A DNA stretch of 64,000 bases. It comes from Salinimicrobium nanhaiense. GTDB taxonomy: Bacteria > Bacteroidota > Bacteroidia > Flavobacteriales > Flavobacteriaceae. The notes below the pieces were generated by a model. That model saw only the letters and a list, made by a program, of their open reading frames with translations. It ran no database searches and had not been told where the DNA came from. Below, piece after piece: positions 34,790 to 42,744 of the stretch. Position 1 is the stretch's first letter; the number at the start of each line of letters is the position of its first letter. Location: contig JAAVJQ010000002.1 in NCBI GenBank assembly GCA_012038135.1, forward strand, positions 124,001 to 188,000, written 5' to 3'. The translations under genes were made by a program, and so were the position numbers.

Positions 34790-36133
34790 TCAATAAGTAA
34801 AGCCGAGCTTATCCAATCCCGCCTGTATTTCCTCGTTTGCCATGAACAATTCCCATGGAAGTCCCGTGCGATAGTTTTCGATCATGGCTATAATAGGTCC
34901 CTGATCAATGGCAAGATATCCGTCTGAAAACCAATTGTGCTCTTCTGAAAAAGCATCGTAAAAACCATATTCCCCCCAAAGTTCATCATTCAAGTCTTCA
35001 TAAAAATGCCTCAGGGCAGCCATAGATTTTTCGGGAGTGTACGGGAAAGATGATAAAGCGGCAGTTGGCGTAATGACCCCTAAATCGTTCGTCGGGCTGT
35101 GGGCGGCATAGCCTTGATGACTATCGGAAGCTGTAAGACCCCACGAATTTTCTCCATAGCCCTCAAAATTCTTTGGATTACGAACGGCATATTCATAATT
35201 GATCAAAGCATGATTAATATTTTGTTCCCAGTAATTTGCATATTGGTCCTGCAGGTTACGCGGATCTAACCCAATAAAGGAATAGTGGCTGAAAAATAGC
35301 GGTCCCCCGTAAGAAGGACCAAGCGGAAGGTTGATTCCATAATGATTTCTATTGGTAACGATGCCGCCATTTGAAGCCCAGCCATTGGTGTAGACTTCTT
35401 TAGAAATAGGATGCGTAGGCGAGGAAGCCGCCAGTACGTAAACAATAAGAGATTCATTCCACCCGGTGATAGGTAGGCCTATCTGGAAATTATAGGTAGG
35501 CGACCAGTGCCAGTACAAAACATCCTGACCATTCGTGTACCAATCCCATTCTACGTTTTCCCATAAGGTGGTAATACGCTCATCTATATCGGCGTCGTCA
35601 AAATATTCCCGGTTGATCAACAGGCCCTGCATCAAAAATGCTGTTTCCACGAGATCGCCACCATTATCAAGATTGCTAAAAGGTCTTGTTTCGGCGGTAT
35701 TACCCATATACCAATGAGAAAATGCCCCATGATAAGTTGGCACCTCCTCCAGAAAACTTAAAATTTTGTCTAACCTACTCAAAGCTTCTGATTCACTGAT
35801 CCAGCCCCGTTCTACAGCCGTGGGAAAGGAAGCCAGTCCAAAGCCTGTTCCTCCGGTGGTCACAATATGAGGAGAGTCGCCGCCATAGGCATCATCCTGA
35901 GATCTTTCGCGCGCCATCCCGCTATTGGGCTCAGCAAAATCCCAGAAATAGTTAAAAGTCTGTTCCTGTAAGAGATCCAGGAGTTCTTCATCAGATAATT
36001 GTGCTACCGGCTCCTCTCCGTTCCCGGGATCGGGGACATAGGGTTCCTGATATCCCGGCCCGGAATCATCTGAACAAGCCAGGAAAAAGACCACAATATT
36101 CAGCAGGGAAAAGTATTTTATAAGACTTTTCAT
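34790..36133 (-). CDS. Glucoamylase-like (GH144-type) lipoprotein, paralog 1
   Basis: The 447 aa protein has a lipobox FFLAC (Cys20) and an acidic/proline linker (PYVPDPGNGEEP), then the same fold as paralog 2: TFNYFWDFAEPNSGMARER, VTTGGTGFGLASF, NGGDLVETAFLMQGL, GWNESLIVYVLAASSP, YLAIDQGPIIAMIENYRTGL. The linker suggests a surface display. It is the first gene after the hairpin at 36158. Tandem duplication suggests the two may act on different chain lengths or at different sites. Confidence 0.85.
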   Translation of the reverse strand: MKSLIKYFSLLNIVVFFLACSDDSGPGYQEPYVPDPGNGEEPVAQLSDEELLDLLQEQTFNYFWDFAEPNSGMARERSQDDAYGGDSPHIVTTGGTGFGLASFPTAVERGWISESEALSRLDKILSFLEEVPTYHGAFSHWYMGNTAETRPFSNLDNGGDLVETAFLMQGLLINREYFDDADIDERITTLWENVEWDWYTNGQDVLYWHWSPTYNFQIGLPITGWNESLIVYVLAASSPTHPISKEVYTNGWASNGGIVTNRNHYGINLPLGPSYGGPLFFSHYSFIGLDPRNLQDQYANYWEQNINHALINYEYAVRNPKNFEGYGENSWGLTASDSHQGYAAHSPTNDLGVITPTAALSSFPYTPEKSMAALRHFYEDLNDELWGEYGFYDAFSEEHNWFSDGYLAIDQGPIIAMIENYRTGLPWELFMANEEIQAGLDKLGFTY

Positions 36134-36157
36134 AAGAATTGAATTTGGAAGAGTTTA

Positions 36158-36198
36158 GAAAAAACAGTCCTCAAAAATGAGATTTTTGAAGACTGTTT
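36158..36198 (-). terminator. Intra-operon hairpin between the binding-protein and enzyme genes
   Basis: AAACAGTC (36162-36169) and TCAAAAAT (36171-36178) pair with ATTTTTGA (36182-36189) and GACTGTTT (36191-36198), with one mismatch and a 3-base loop. On the minus strand a run of six Us follows. This is a factor-independent terminator shape placed after the LamG gene and before the GH144 genes, so it may lower expression of the enzymes relative to SusC/D. Confidence 0.7.
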
Positions 36199-36209
36199 CA
36201 GGCTAATGA

Positions 36210-37922
36210 TCAATTATTCATATCGGCTTCTATTTCTTCTTCTGTGAGAGCCACCCGGTAAAAACGCAGGTCATCCAAATAACTTTTATCTGAAAGGTGA
36301 TTCCACTCCACGAAGCGAGGTGCACCAGACATAACAGAGACTAAATCGGCCCCAGTCCAGTCCACTCCGCCGGCCACAGCAGCCTGATTGACGAGCTCAC
36401 CGTTGATGTATATTCTACTTTGGTTTTCTGTGATCACAAAACCAATATGCACCCATTCTCCGGCAGTTGCATCGATAAGTCCGCCATCATTCCAGTTGTT
36501 ACCGTCTCCTGTACCTATGCTCGCCTTGATACGCTGGCTTTCTGCACTTCCTTCCCTAAACAATTGGAAACCTTTGGTGAGATTATTCTTGTTAGGATCA
36601 CTTTCATTCACAGCACTTATGGAAATTATTCCAGCTCTATCTGGAGAAGAATTAACTTTATACCAAAAAGTAGTACTGAATTCATCACCCAGGAGACCGC
36701 TGGACGGGAAGGTCAAATAAGCCCCCTCGGCCCCGGCATAAGAATTACTTCCTTCTCTCGCCTCTTCGGTAAAACCGGGAGAACCCACAACGTTGATGCT
36801 GCGGTCGGAAACCTGTTCGTTGTAATTTCCGTCGAAAGGCAGGTGAAGAGAAATTTCTTCAGAAGGAGGATTCACCATCATGCTCACCTCTTCTGCAGTT
36901 AATGCGGCATCAAAGATCCTTAGTTCATCAATGAGGCTTGGATCTGAATTATGACCCCAGCCGCTGAAGTTGAGTCCCGAGCCTATGACAAGATTTTCGA
37001 CTCCTGTCCAGTCAATAGCCCGGTTATTTACCTGAGTTGCCCTTTCTAAAACACCATTGAGGTATATTGCTGTTCCTGTAGGAGTAACTGTAAGGGTAAT
37101 ATGCGTCCATTCGGGTTCTACAGAAGAAATGGTACCCCCATCGTTCCAGATATCAGCCTCACCAGTACCTACATTTAGTTTGATTACCTGAGCATCGCTG
37201 CCTGCTGCTTCCCTGAACAATCTGAAGCCCTGGTTACGGTCACTATCATCTGTTGCAGTCAAAATACCCGCTCTGTCCACACTGGGATCCAATTTATACC
37301 AGAAGGCGACAGTAAATTCATCACCCAGGTCTGCCAAAGGAATGCTGAGGTAAGAATTTGCAGCCCCCATATAGGAACCTGTTCCCTCTTTAGCTTCATC
37401 TGAAAAAGCCGGACTTCCCACCTGCTCGGGATTTTCAAGGTTTACAAGGTCCATAAAAGCCTTATCGAAAGGCATATAGAAGACCTCATTTTCAAAAACA
37501 GGAGTATATGGAGGTTCTTTGCTAAAAGTACTTGTTTGAACAGTCTCTTTGCCTTCCATATCTTTAGCCCTCACTGTAACGGTATGTTCACCCATAGTCA
37601 GGCCTTCAAAAGTGACCTGTTTAAGAGCAATACGGTAGTCGGTGAATTCGGTAAAGGTGGCTACCTCTTCTCCATCGACTAAAACCACGATCTCCTGTAG
37701 CTCTATATCATCTTCCACCTCAAGATCTATAGTAATATTAGAAAGCTCTGAGGCTTCCTTAATGACCGTTCCCTGTTGAGGGTATTTTATATTAATTTCG
37801 GGAGCTCCCTGATCCTGCCCCGGCTCCACTTTTGTAATAGAATCGATTTCATCCCGTTCGCAGCCTGCGAAAATAAACAGAATGGCAAGAACACCTATAT
37901 ATTTTAATTTAAAGCTTTTCAT
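36210..37922 (-). CDS. Surface glycan-binding lipoprotein with Ig-like and two LamG-type domains
   Basis: The 570 aa protein has a lipobox FIFAGC (Cys21), an Ig/cadherin-like domain (about 40-135, IKYPQQGTVIKE ... GEHTVTVRAKD) and two laminin-G/concanavalin-like domains (about 150-350 and 360-570), each with FTVAFWYK/FSTTFWYK, WTHITLTV/WVHIGFVI and LIDELRIFDAALT/YLDDLRFYRVALT. It holds the place of SusE or SGBP after susD. Likely role: binding the target glycan at the cell surface; no catalytic residues were recognised. Confidence 0.82.
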   Translation of the reverse strand: MKSFKLKYIGVLAILFIFAGCERDEIDSITKVEPGQDQGAPEINIKYPQQGTVIKEASELSNITIDLEVEDDIELQEIVVLVDGEEVATFTEFTDYRIALKQVTFEGLTMGEHTVTVRAKDMEGKETVQTSTFSKEPPYTPVFENEVFYMPFDKAFMDLVNLENPEQVGSPAFSDEAKEGTGSYMGAANSYLSIPLADLGDEFTVAFWYKLDPSVDRAGILTATDDSDRNQGFRLFREAAGSDAQVIKLNVGTGEADIWNDGGTISSVEPEWTHITLTVTPTGTAIYLNGVLERATQVNNRAIDWTGVENLVIGSGLNFSGWGHNSDPSLIDELRIFDAALTAEEVSMMVNPPSEEISLHLPFDGNYNEQVSDRSINVVGSPGFTEEAREGSNSYAGAEGAYLTFPSSGLLGDEFSTTFWYKVNSSPDRAGIISISAVNESDPNKNNLTKGFQLFREGSAESQRIKASIGTGDGNNWNDGGLIDATAGEWVHIGFVITENQSRIYINGELVNQAAVAGGVDWTGADLVSVMSGAPRFVEWNHLSDKSYLDDLRFYRVALTEEEIEADMNN

Positions 37923-37925
37923 TTT

Positions 37926-39506
37926 TTAACGGTTTAAGGTTGAAAGCACGTCATTCATGGGAGTATTTCTCTTTACCGAAGTGGCTTCCAGAGGCAGGGC
38001 ATCTACCTGCGCCTGTGGATATGGCAAGAATTCATCACCGGCAGTAAAAGTCCTGCCGTCATAGCTCAATTCATTATATCTGTCCAAACGGATCATATCG
38101 TAATACCTCACTCCCCATTCCATGGCGAGTTCTGCAAATTTTTCATCCAACACATCCTCGGTAGTTACTCCCGACAGGGGAGGCATTTCTGCCCTTTCCC
38201 TCACAAGGTTTACCGCCTCTTGTGCAGACATTGCAGTGCCATTTGCGCCTCTGGTAAGTGCTTCGGCATACATAAGCAGGATCTCAGGATACCTTATCAC
38301 GATAAAGTTCTTTCCAGCGCTATAGTTGTTGCGCCCATCGGTAAGTTGTATGGATGGTAAGTAGTGTTTACCGCTCGAAAATAAAGCACGTGCAAAATCG
38401 TTTATTACATCTCCAGATGGGGTAGTATTGTCTACAAATCCAGGTAAGTTGGTATTACCTGCTGCTCTCAAGGCTTCAATTCCTCTGTTGGTAAATAAGA
38501 CACTGGTCTCAAGACGTATGGTTTCATCTCTGGCCAACATGAATTCGATGAACTTTATACTGGGTTCATAGAATCCCCATCCTCCCTCGGCATTCTCCCT
38601 TGCAGGATCCCAATTTTGGGGTCCAAAAGGAGCATAGAGGTGGTAAAAAGCTTCTCCTGTCTCATTTCCATAATCGGAATACTGGATCTCCAGCAGACTT
38701 TCATCACTTAGCTCTCCCGGCTTTTTGAAGAGTTGGTAAAAATCGGGATAGAGTGAAAATCTTCCGGAGCTAATAATTGCTCCAGTGGCATCTGCCACTC
38801 CCTGGTAATTTTGTAGTTCCTGTTGAGCCAATGCTTTTATGGCATAGGCTGTATAGCGCGTCACTCCACCGGGAAGATCTGTGCGCTGGTTTGGTCTCAA
38901 ATCGGGAAGATCTGGAATAGCCTCATCCATTTGATCTGAAATAAACTGCATCACCTCTTCTTTAGAAGCTACACCCTGCGCCAGTTCCTCTTCGGGTTGG
39001 TTTGAAGTAATGATAAAGACATCGCTCCATGTCCTGGCCAAATTGAGATGGAACCACGCCCTTAATACCTTAATTTCGGCAATATATTGCTCCCCCCTTG
39101 CAAAACCTTGTTCGTTAGCAAATTCCATGAAATTTTCAATCTGAAGTATTGCCGTATTAAGGTTAATGATATCGTTGTAATGTACATTCCATAGGGAGTT
39201 GTACATCCAGAAATCTCTATCATAGTTATAGAGATCGGTATCGGCAAAAGGTTGCTGGTCCCCCAGTCCACCGGCATTGACGTCATCTCCCCGCACGCCC
39301 AGGAGGAGCGGTTCTTCCCAGCCTCTTGTTCCAAGTTCATAATATGCTCCCAATAATGGATTGATCATTTCGGAAGTATTGGTGTAATCCAGGTCTCCCG
39401 TATTCAGTTGCCCTTCCTGTTCATCAAGCTTATCATGACATGAATTGAACAGCATGATAAGTACCAGCGCAAAGAGACGGATGATTATATATTTTGATGT
39501 TTTCAT
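37926..39506 (-). CDS. susD: SusD/RagB-family nutrient-binding lipoprotein
   Basis: The 526 aa protein has a lipobox MLFNSC (Cys23) and the SusD fold: NTAILQIENF, EIKVLRAWFHLNLARTWSDV (TPR part), GVTRYTAYAIKALAQQEL, FIVIRYPEILLMYAEALTRG and LNR at the end. SusD sits on the outer face and delivers oligosaccharides to SusC. It starts 10 bases after the susC stop. The sugar it binds is not deducible. Confidence 0.94.
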   Translation of the reverse strand: MKTSKYIIIRLFALVLIMLFNSCHDKLDEQEGQLNTGDLDYTNTSEMINPLLGAYYELGTRGWEEPLLLGVRGDDVNAGGLGDQQPFADTDLYNYDRDFWMYNSLWNVHYNDIINLNTAILQIENFMEFANEQGFARGEQYIAEIKVLRAWFHLNLARTWSDVFIITSNQPEEELAQGVASKEEVMQFISDQMDEAIPDLPDLRPNQRTDLPGGVTRYTAYAIKALAQQELQNYQGVADATGAIISSGRFSLYPDFYQLFKKPGELSDESLLEIQYSDYGNETGEAFYHLYAPFGPQNWDPARENAEGGWGFYEPSIKFIEFMLARDETIRLETSVLFTNRGIEALRAAGNTNLPGFVDNTTPSGDVINDFARALFSSGKHYLPSIQLTDGRNNYSAGKNFIVIRYPEILLMYAEALTRGANGTAMSAQEAVNLVRERAEMPPLSGVTTEDVLDEKFAELAMEWGVRYYDMIRLDRYNELSYDGRTFTAGDEFLPYPQAQVDALPLEATSVKRNTPMNDVLSTLNR

Positions 39507-39516
39507 TGTATCTTAA

Positions 39517-42500
39517 TTAAAATTTCACATTAACACCTACTGTATAAATTGATGGCACAGGATAGGTTTGTCTGTCCACACCATTTTCAACTTCCGGCGT
39601 AAAACCGTTATAGTCAAAGAAGGAAAAGGGTCTTTCGGCAGTAAAATAGAACCTCATTAAAGGCAGACTTTCCTGTTCGACTGTATATCCAAACTGGATA
39701 TTCTGAATTCGGAAGAAATCTCCATCCTCAACCCAAAAATTACTCAAGCGCTGGTTCCATGCCTTCCGCATTCCCGCAGAAGAAGGATAAACATTACTTG
39801 TACCCTCACCATGCCAGCGATTGACAGCTAAATCTGCATCTATATTGGTATCATTGGTGAAAATAACCTCTCCTCTTCTTCTGTTAAGAATCTTGTTCCC
39901 TGCCTGCCCATAAAAGTTGAGGGAAAAATCGAAAGCCTTGTAATTCATGGAAATGTTTCCGCCATAAGTGATATCGGGTAAAAAGGATCCAAGGATCACA
40001 CGGTCTTCATCATTAATTACTCCATCTCCATTCTGGTCTCTGTAGATGAGATCTCCCGGCACCAGGTTATTAGCTACTGCGACAGGATCGGCATCGATTT
40101 GCGCCTGATTTTGATAAACTCCTGTTCTCTCATACCCATAAAATGCGAACAGAGGTCCTCCTTCTATGGTTCTTTGCCTGAATTCTGCCGAACCCGCATC
40201 TAAATAACCTCTTTCGTCCTCGATTTCGGTAGCTTCGTTCTCGAGAGTAGTAAAGTTTCCTCCTATTGAAAAGTTAAAATCCTCTCCAATGGATCCGTTG
40301 TAGCTGGCACTTAATTCGAGACCAGAGTTTCGAATAGTTCCCGAGTTGCGGTCAACCGTGCGATTAACTATGGGAATATACACGGGCAAAATTGCATCCT
40401 CAGTATCCCTAACGTAGTAATCTGCAGTAAGCGATAGCCGATTTTCAAACAGCTCTAGGTCCATTCCCACGTTAATCTCTTCAATCACTTCCCATGTATT
40501 ATTTGAGAAGACACTTGTGGAGGTTGTCCCTGTTCTTTGTTGATCCCCAAAAGGTAATGTGACCACATTAATAGTATTTGAGCCTGCGCTGGCAGCTACA
40601 TTGTCATTTCCCAGCTTACCCCAGGCAGCTCTAAATTTGAGGAAATCGATCACCCCAACATTATCCATAAAGTTCTCTTCTGAAAGTACCCAGCCAATTC
40701 CCGCAGATGGGAAATAACCCCAGGGATCAAGAGTAAATTTTGAAGAACCATCTGCCCTAAAAGTGCCATAAAACAGGTATTTGTCCATATAGCTATAGGA
40801 GATCCGTCCAAAATAGGACATTCCATAATACCGTCTTCCAATTTCACTTACATTGTTATTAAAGGACTCGGGATCGGCAAAATTAAGATACCTGCTGGAT
40901 TCCAACCTAATTCCTGCAATGTCCTGCCCTGTGGCTGCAAAATTATTTGCCGCCTCATCCCTAAAAGAAGTTCCTGCCATTACTGTAAAGCGGTGATCAT
41001 CGATTTGATCCTGGTAGGTAAGCACATTATCCCAGTATTGATTTGAAAAGGTATTATTTGCCCTTCGAATGGATGACCGTACCTCATAATTATTACCCAG
41101 GGTATATGGAAGGTTTACATATCTTTCCTCAAGAGCAGTTAAATTGTGGCTATAGGTAGTTTTGAAGTCAAGTTTATCTTCTATAATATCATATTGAAAG
41201 TCTATAGTAGCAAGAACCTTCCTTATTTTGATTCGGTTTTCATTATATTCCATAACCGGAAATGGGTTTTGAGGGCTTCTATAGCCCAGGAGCTGAGCAT
41301 TGGCAAACTGTATAGGTGCAGCGGCCGTGTTCGATGGGTCCATAACAGGAAGAATAGGAACGGCGAAGTATGCATTGAACCATGCCGCGTTTTCGGGAGC
41401 ATAGCGGGTCGCATTACTAAATACCACGTTCATTCCTGTTTTGAACCTGTCGGTAATATCCACATTCATTTTTGACCTGATATTAAACCTCTCATACTCG
41501 TTCTCCATATCCAGAATCCCTTCCTGAAAGAAATAATTGGTTCCTACCGCATAAGTCACGTTTTCTCCTCCTCCGGATACTCCTATACTGTGACTTTGAA
41601 TAAGTCCATCCCTGAGAATTTCATCATACCAGTCTGTATTCACATCGGGAATATTAGGATTAATTCTACTTCGCCCAAACCTTTGCATCGCATTTAATAC
41701 AAATTGCACGTCTGGTTGAGAACCCGACTCATAGGCCATGGTGGTGAATTGTTCGGCATTAGCCATTTTTACGATGTCCTGTGCTCTCTGAACCCCGGTA
41801 TAGCCATCATATTCGAACTGGGGCTTTTGGTTTGCACGGCCAGACTTGGTCTCGATAATTATCACCCCGTTAGCAGCTCTAACTCCGTAAATAGCTGCAG
41901 AAGAGGCATCCTTTAGAACGTTGATAGATTTAACATCCTTGGTGCTTAGAAAATCAATGTTGTCATACAAGGCTCCATCCACCACATACAGTACATTTGT
42001 ACCACTGGTATAAGTTCCGAGCCCTCTTACTCTAACATTAGGAGAATCTCCCGGTGATCCAATGGAGGTTATCTGTACCCCCGCAACCTTACCTTGTAAA
42101 GATTGCATAACATTGGAGGTAGGAGTTTTCTCAATTTCTTCAGACTGTATGGTCACGATAGAACCTGTAAGGTCGGCCTTACGCTGTGTACCATAACCTA
42201 CCACCACTACCTCGTCAAGGGTAGCAGCATCTGTTTCGAGGGTGATTGCGTATTCATTGGCTTCCACAACAGGCAATTCCTGAGGTGCAAAACCAAGAAA
42301 TGTAATTCTGAAGGTATCCCCTTCCACTACCCCTTCCAGGGTGAAATTTCCGTCAAAGTCGGTAATGTCAAAAATTTCCTTCCCTATTACTTTTACCTCA
42401 GCTCCAGGTAAGGGCATTCCATCGGGGTCTACAATAGTACCTGTAATAGTTTTCGTTTCCTGAGCATATCCTGTTCCGTAAAGTAAAATAGCCAGGAATA

Positions 42501-42522
42501 TTAGTAGTATTTTATTTTTCAT
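39517..42522 (-). CDS. susC: SusC/RagA-family TonB-dependent outer-membrane transporter
   Basis: The 1001 aa protein has a signal peptide ending GYAQ, an N-terminal carboxypeptidase-D-like beta domain (about 25-95), the TonB-box-like DEVVVVGYGTQRKADLTGSI (from 103), a plug with SNVMQSLQGKVAGVQI and VRGLGTYTSGTNVLYVVDGALYDN, and a 22-strand-type barrel ending YTVGVNVKF. It is the import pore of the PUL. Length is typical. A tandem 12-bp repeat lies in its upstream region. Confidence 0.95.
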   Translation of the reverse strand: MKNKILLIFLAILLYGTGYAQETKTITGTIVDPDGMPLPGAEVKVIGKEIFDITDFDGNFTLEGVVEGDTFRITFLGFAPQELPVVEANEYAITLETDAATLDEVVVVGYGTQRKADLTGSIVTIQSEEIEKTPTSNVMQSLQGKVAGVQITSIGSPGDSPNVRVRGLGTYTSGTNVLYVVDGALYDNIDFLSTKDVKSINVLKDASSAAIYGVRAANGVIIIETKSGRANQKPQFEYDGYTGVQRAQDIVKMANAEQFTTMAYESGSQPDVQFVLNAMQRFGRSRINPNIPDVNTDWYDEILRDGLIQSHSIGVSGGGENVTYAVGTNYFFQEGILDMENEYERFNIRSKMNVDITDRFKTGMNVVFSNATRYAPENAAWFNAYFAVPILPVMDPSNTAAAPIQFANAQLLGYRSPQNPFPVMEYNENRIKIRKVLATIDFQYDIIEDKLDFKTTYSHNLTALEERYVNLPYTLGNNYEVRSSIRRANNTFSNQYWDNVLTYQDQIDDHRFTVMAGTSFRDEAANNFAATGQDIAGIRLESSRYLNFADPESFNNNVSEIGRRYYGMSYFGRISYSYMDKYLFYGTFRADGSSKFTLDPWGYFPSAGIGWVLSEENFMDNVGVIDFLKFRAAWGKLGNDNVAASAGSNTINVVTLPFGDQQRTGTTSTSVFSNNTWEVIEEINVGMDLELFENRLSLTADYYVRDTEDAILPVYIPIVNRTVDRNSGTIRNSGLELSASYNGSIGEDFNFSIGGNFTTLENEATEIEDERGYLDAGSAEFRQRTIEGGPLFAFYGYERTGVYQNQAQIDADPVAVANNLVPGDLIYRDQNGDGVINDEDRVILGSFLPDITYGGNISMNYKAFDFSLNFYGQAGNKILNRRRGEVIFTNDTNIDADLAVNRWHGEGTSNVYPSSAGMRKAWNQRLSNFWVEDGDFFRIQNIQFGYTVEQESLPLMRFYFTAERPFSFFDYNGFTPEVENGVDRQTYPVPSIYTVGVNVKF

Positions 42523-42676
42523 ATGCTAAACCTTTTACAAAATTTCAGTTGAATGTACACCAGTTGCGGGAAAACACGAAAACGTTATAGTACATATTTA
42601 TTACATCACAATAGATTTAAAGGTTAAGGTACTGCTTTTAAATAAATTAGGCTACTACGGAAGTACAATTAAGGCT

Positions 42677-42700
42677 GTTAAAATAGATGTTAAAATGGAT
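42677..42700. repeat. Tandem 12-bp repeat upstream of susC
   Basis: GTTAAAATAGAT and GTTAAAATGGAT follow each other directly (11 of 12 bases match) and a partial GTTGATG follows. The 222-base spacer between the regulator gene and susC must hold the PUL promoter. The repeat is 155 bases before the susC start and could be where the LuxR regulator binds. No TAnnTTTG box was found nearby. Confidence 0.5.
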
Positions 42701-42744
42701 GTTGATGTAGTATTGTTGTAGTGACCTGCAAATAACAAAAGGTC

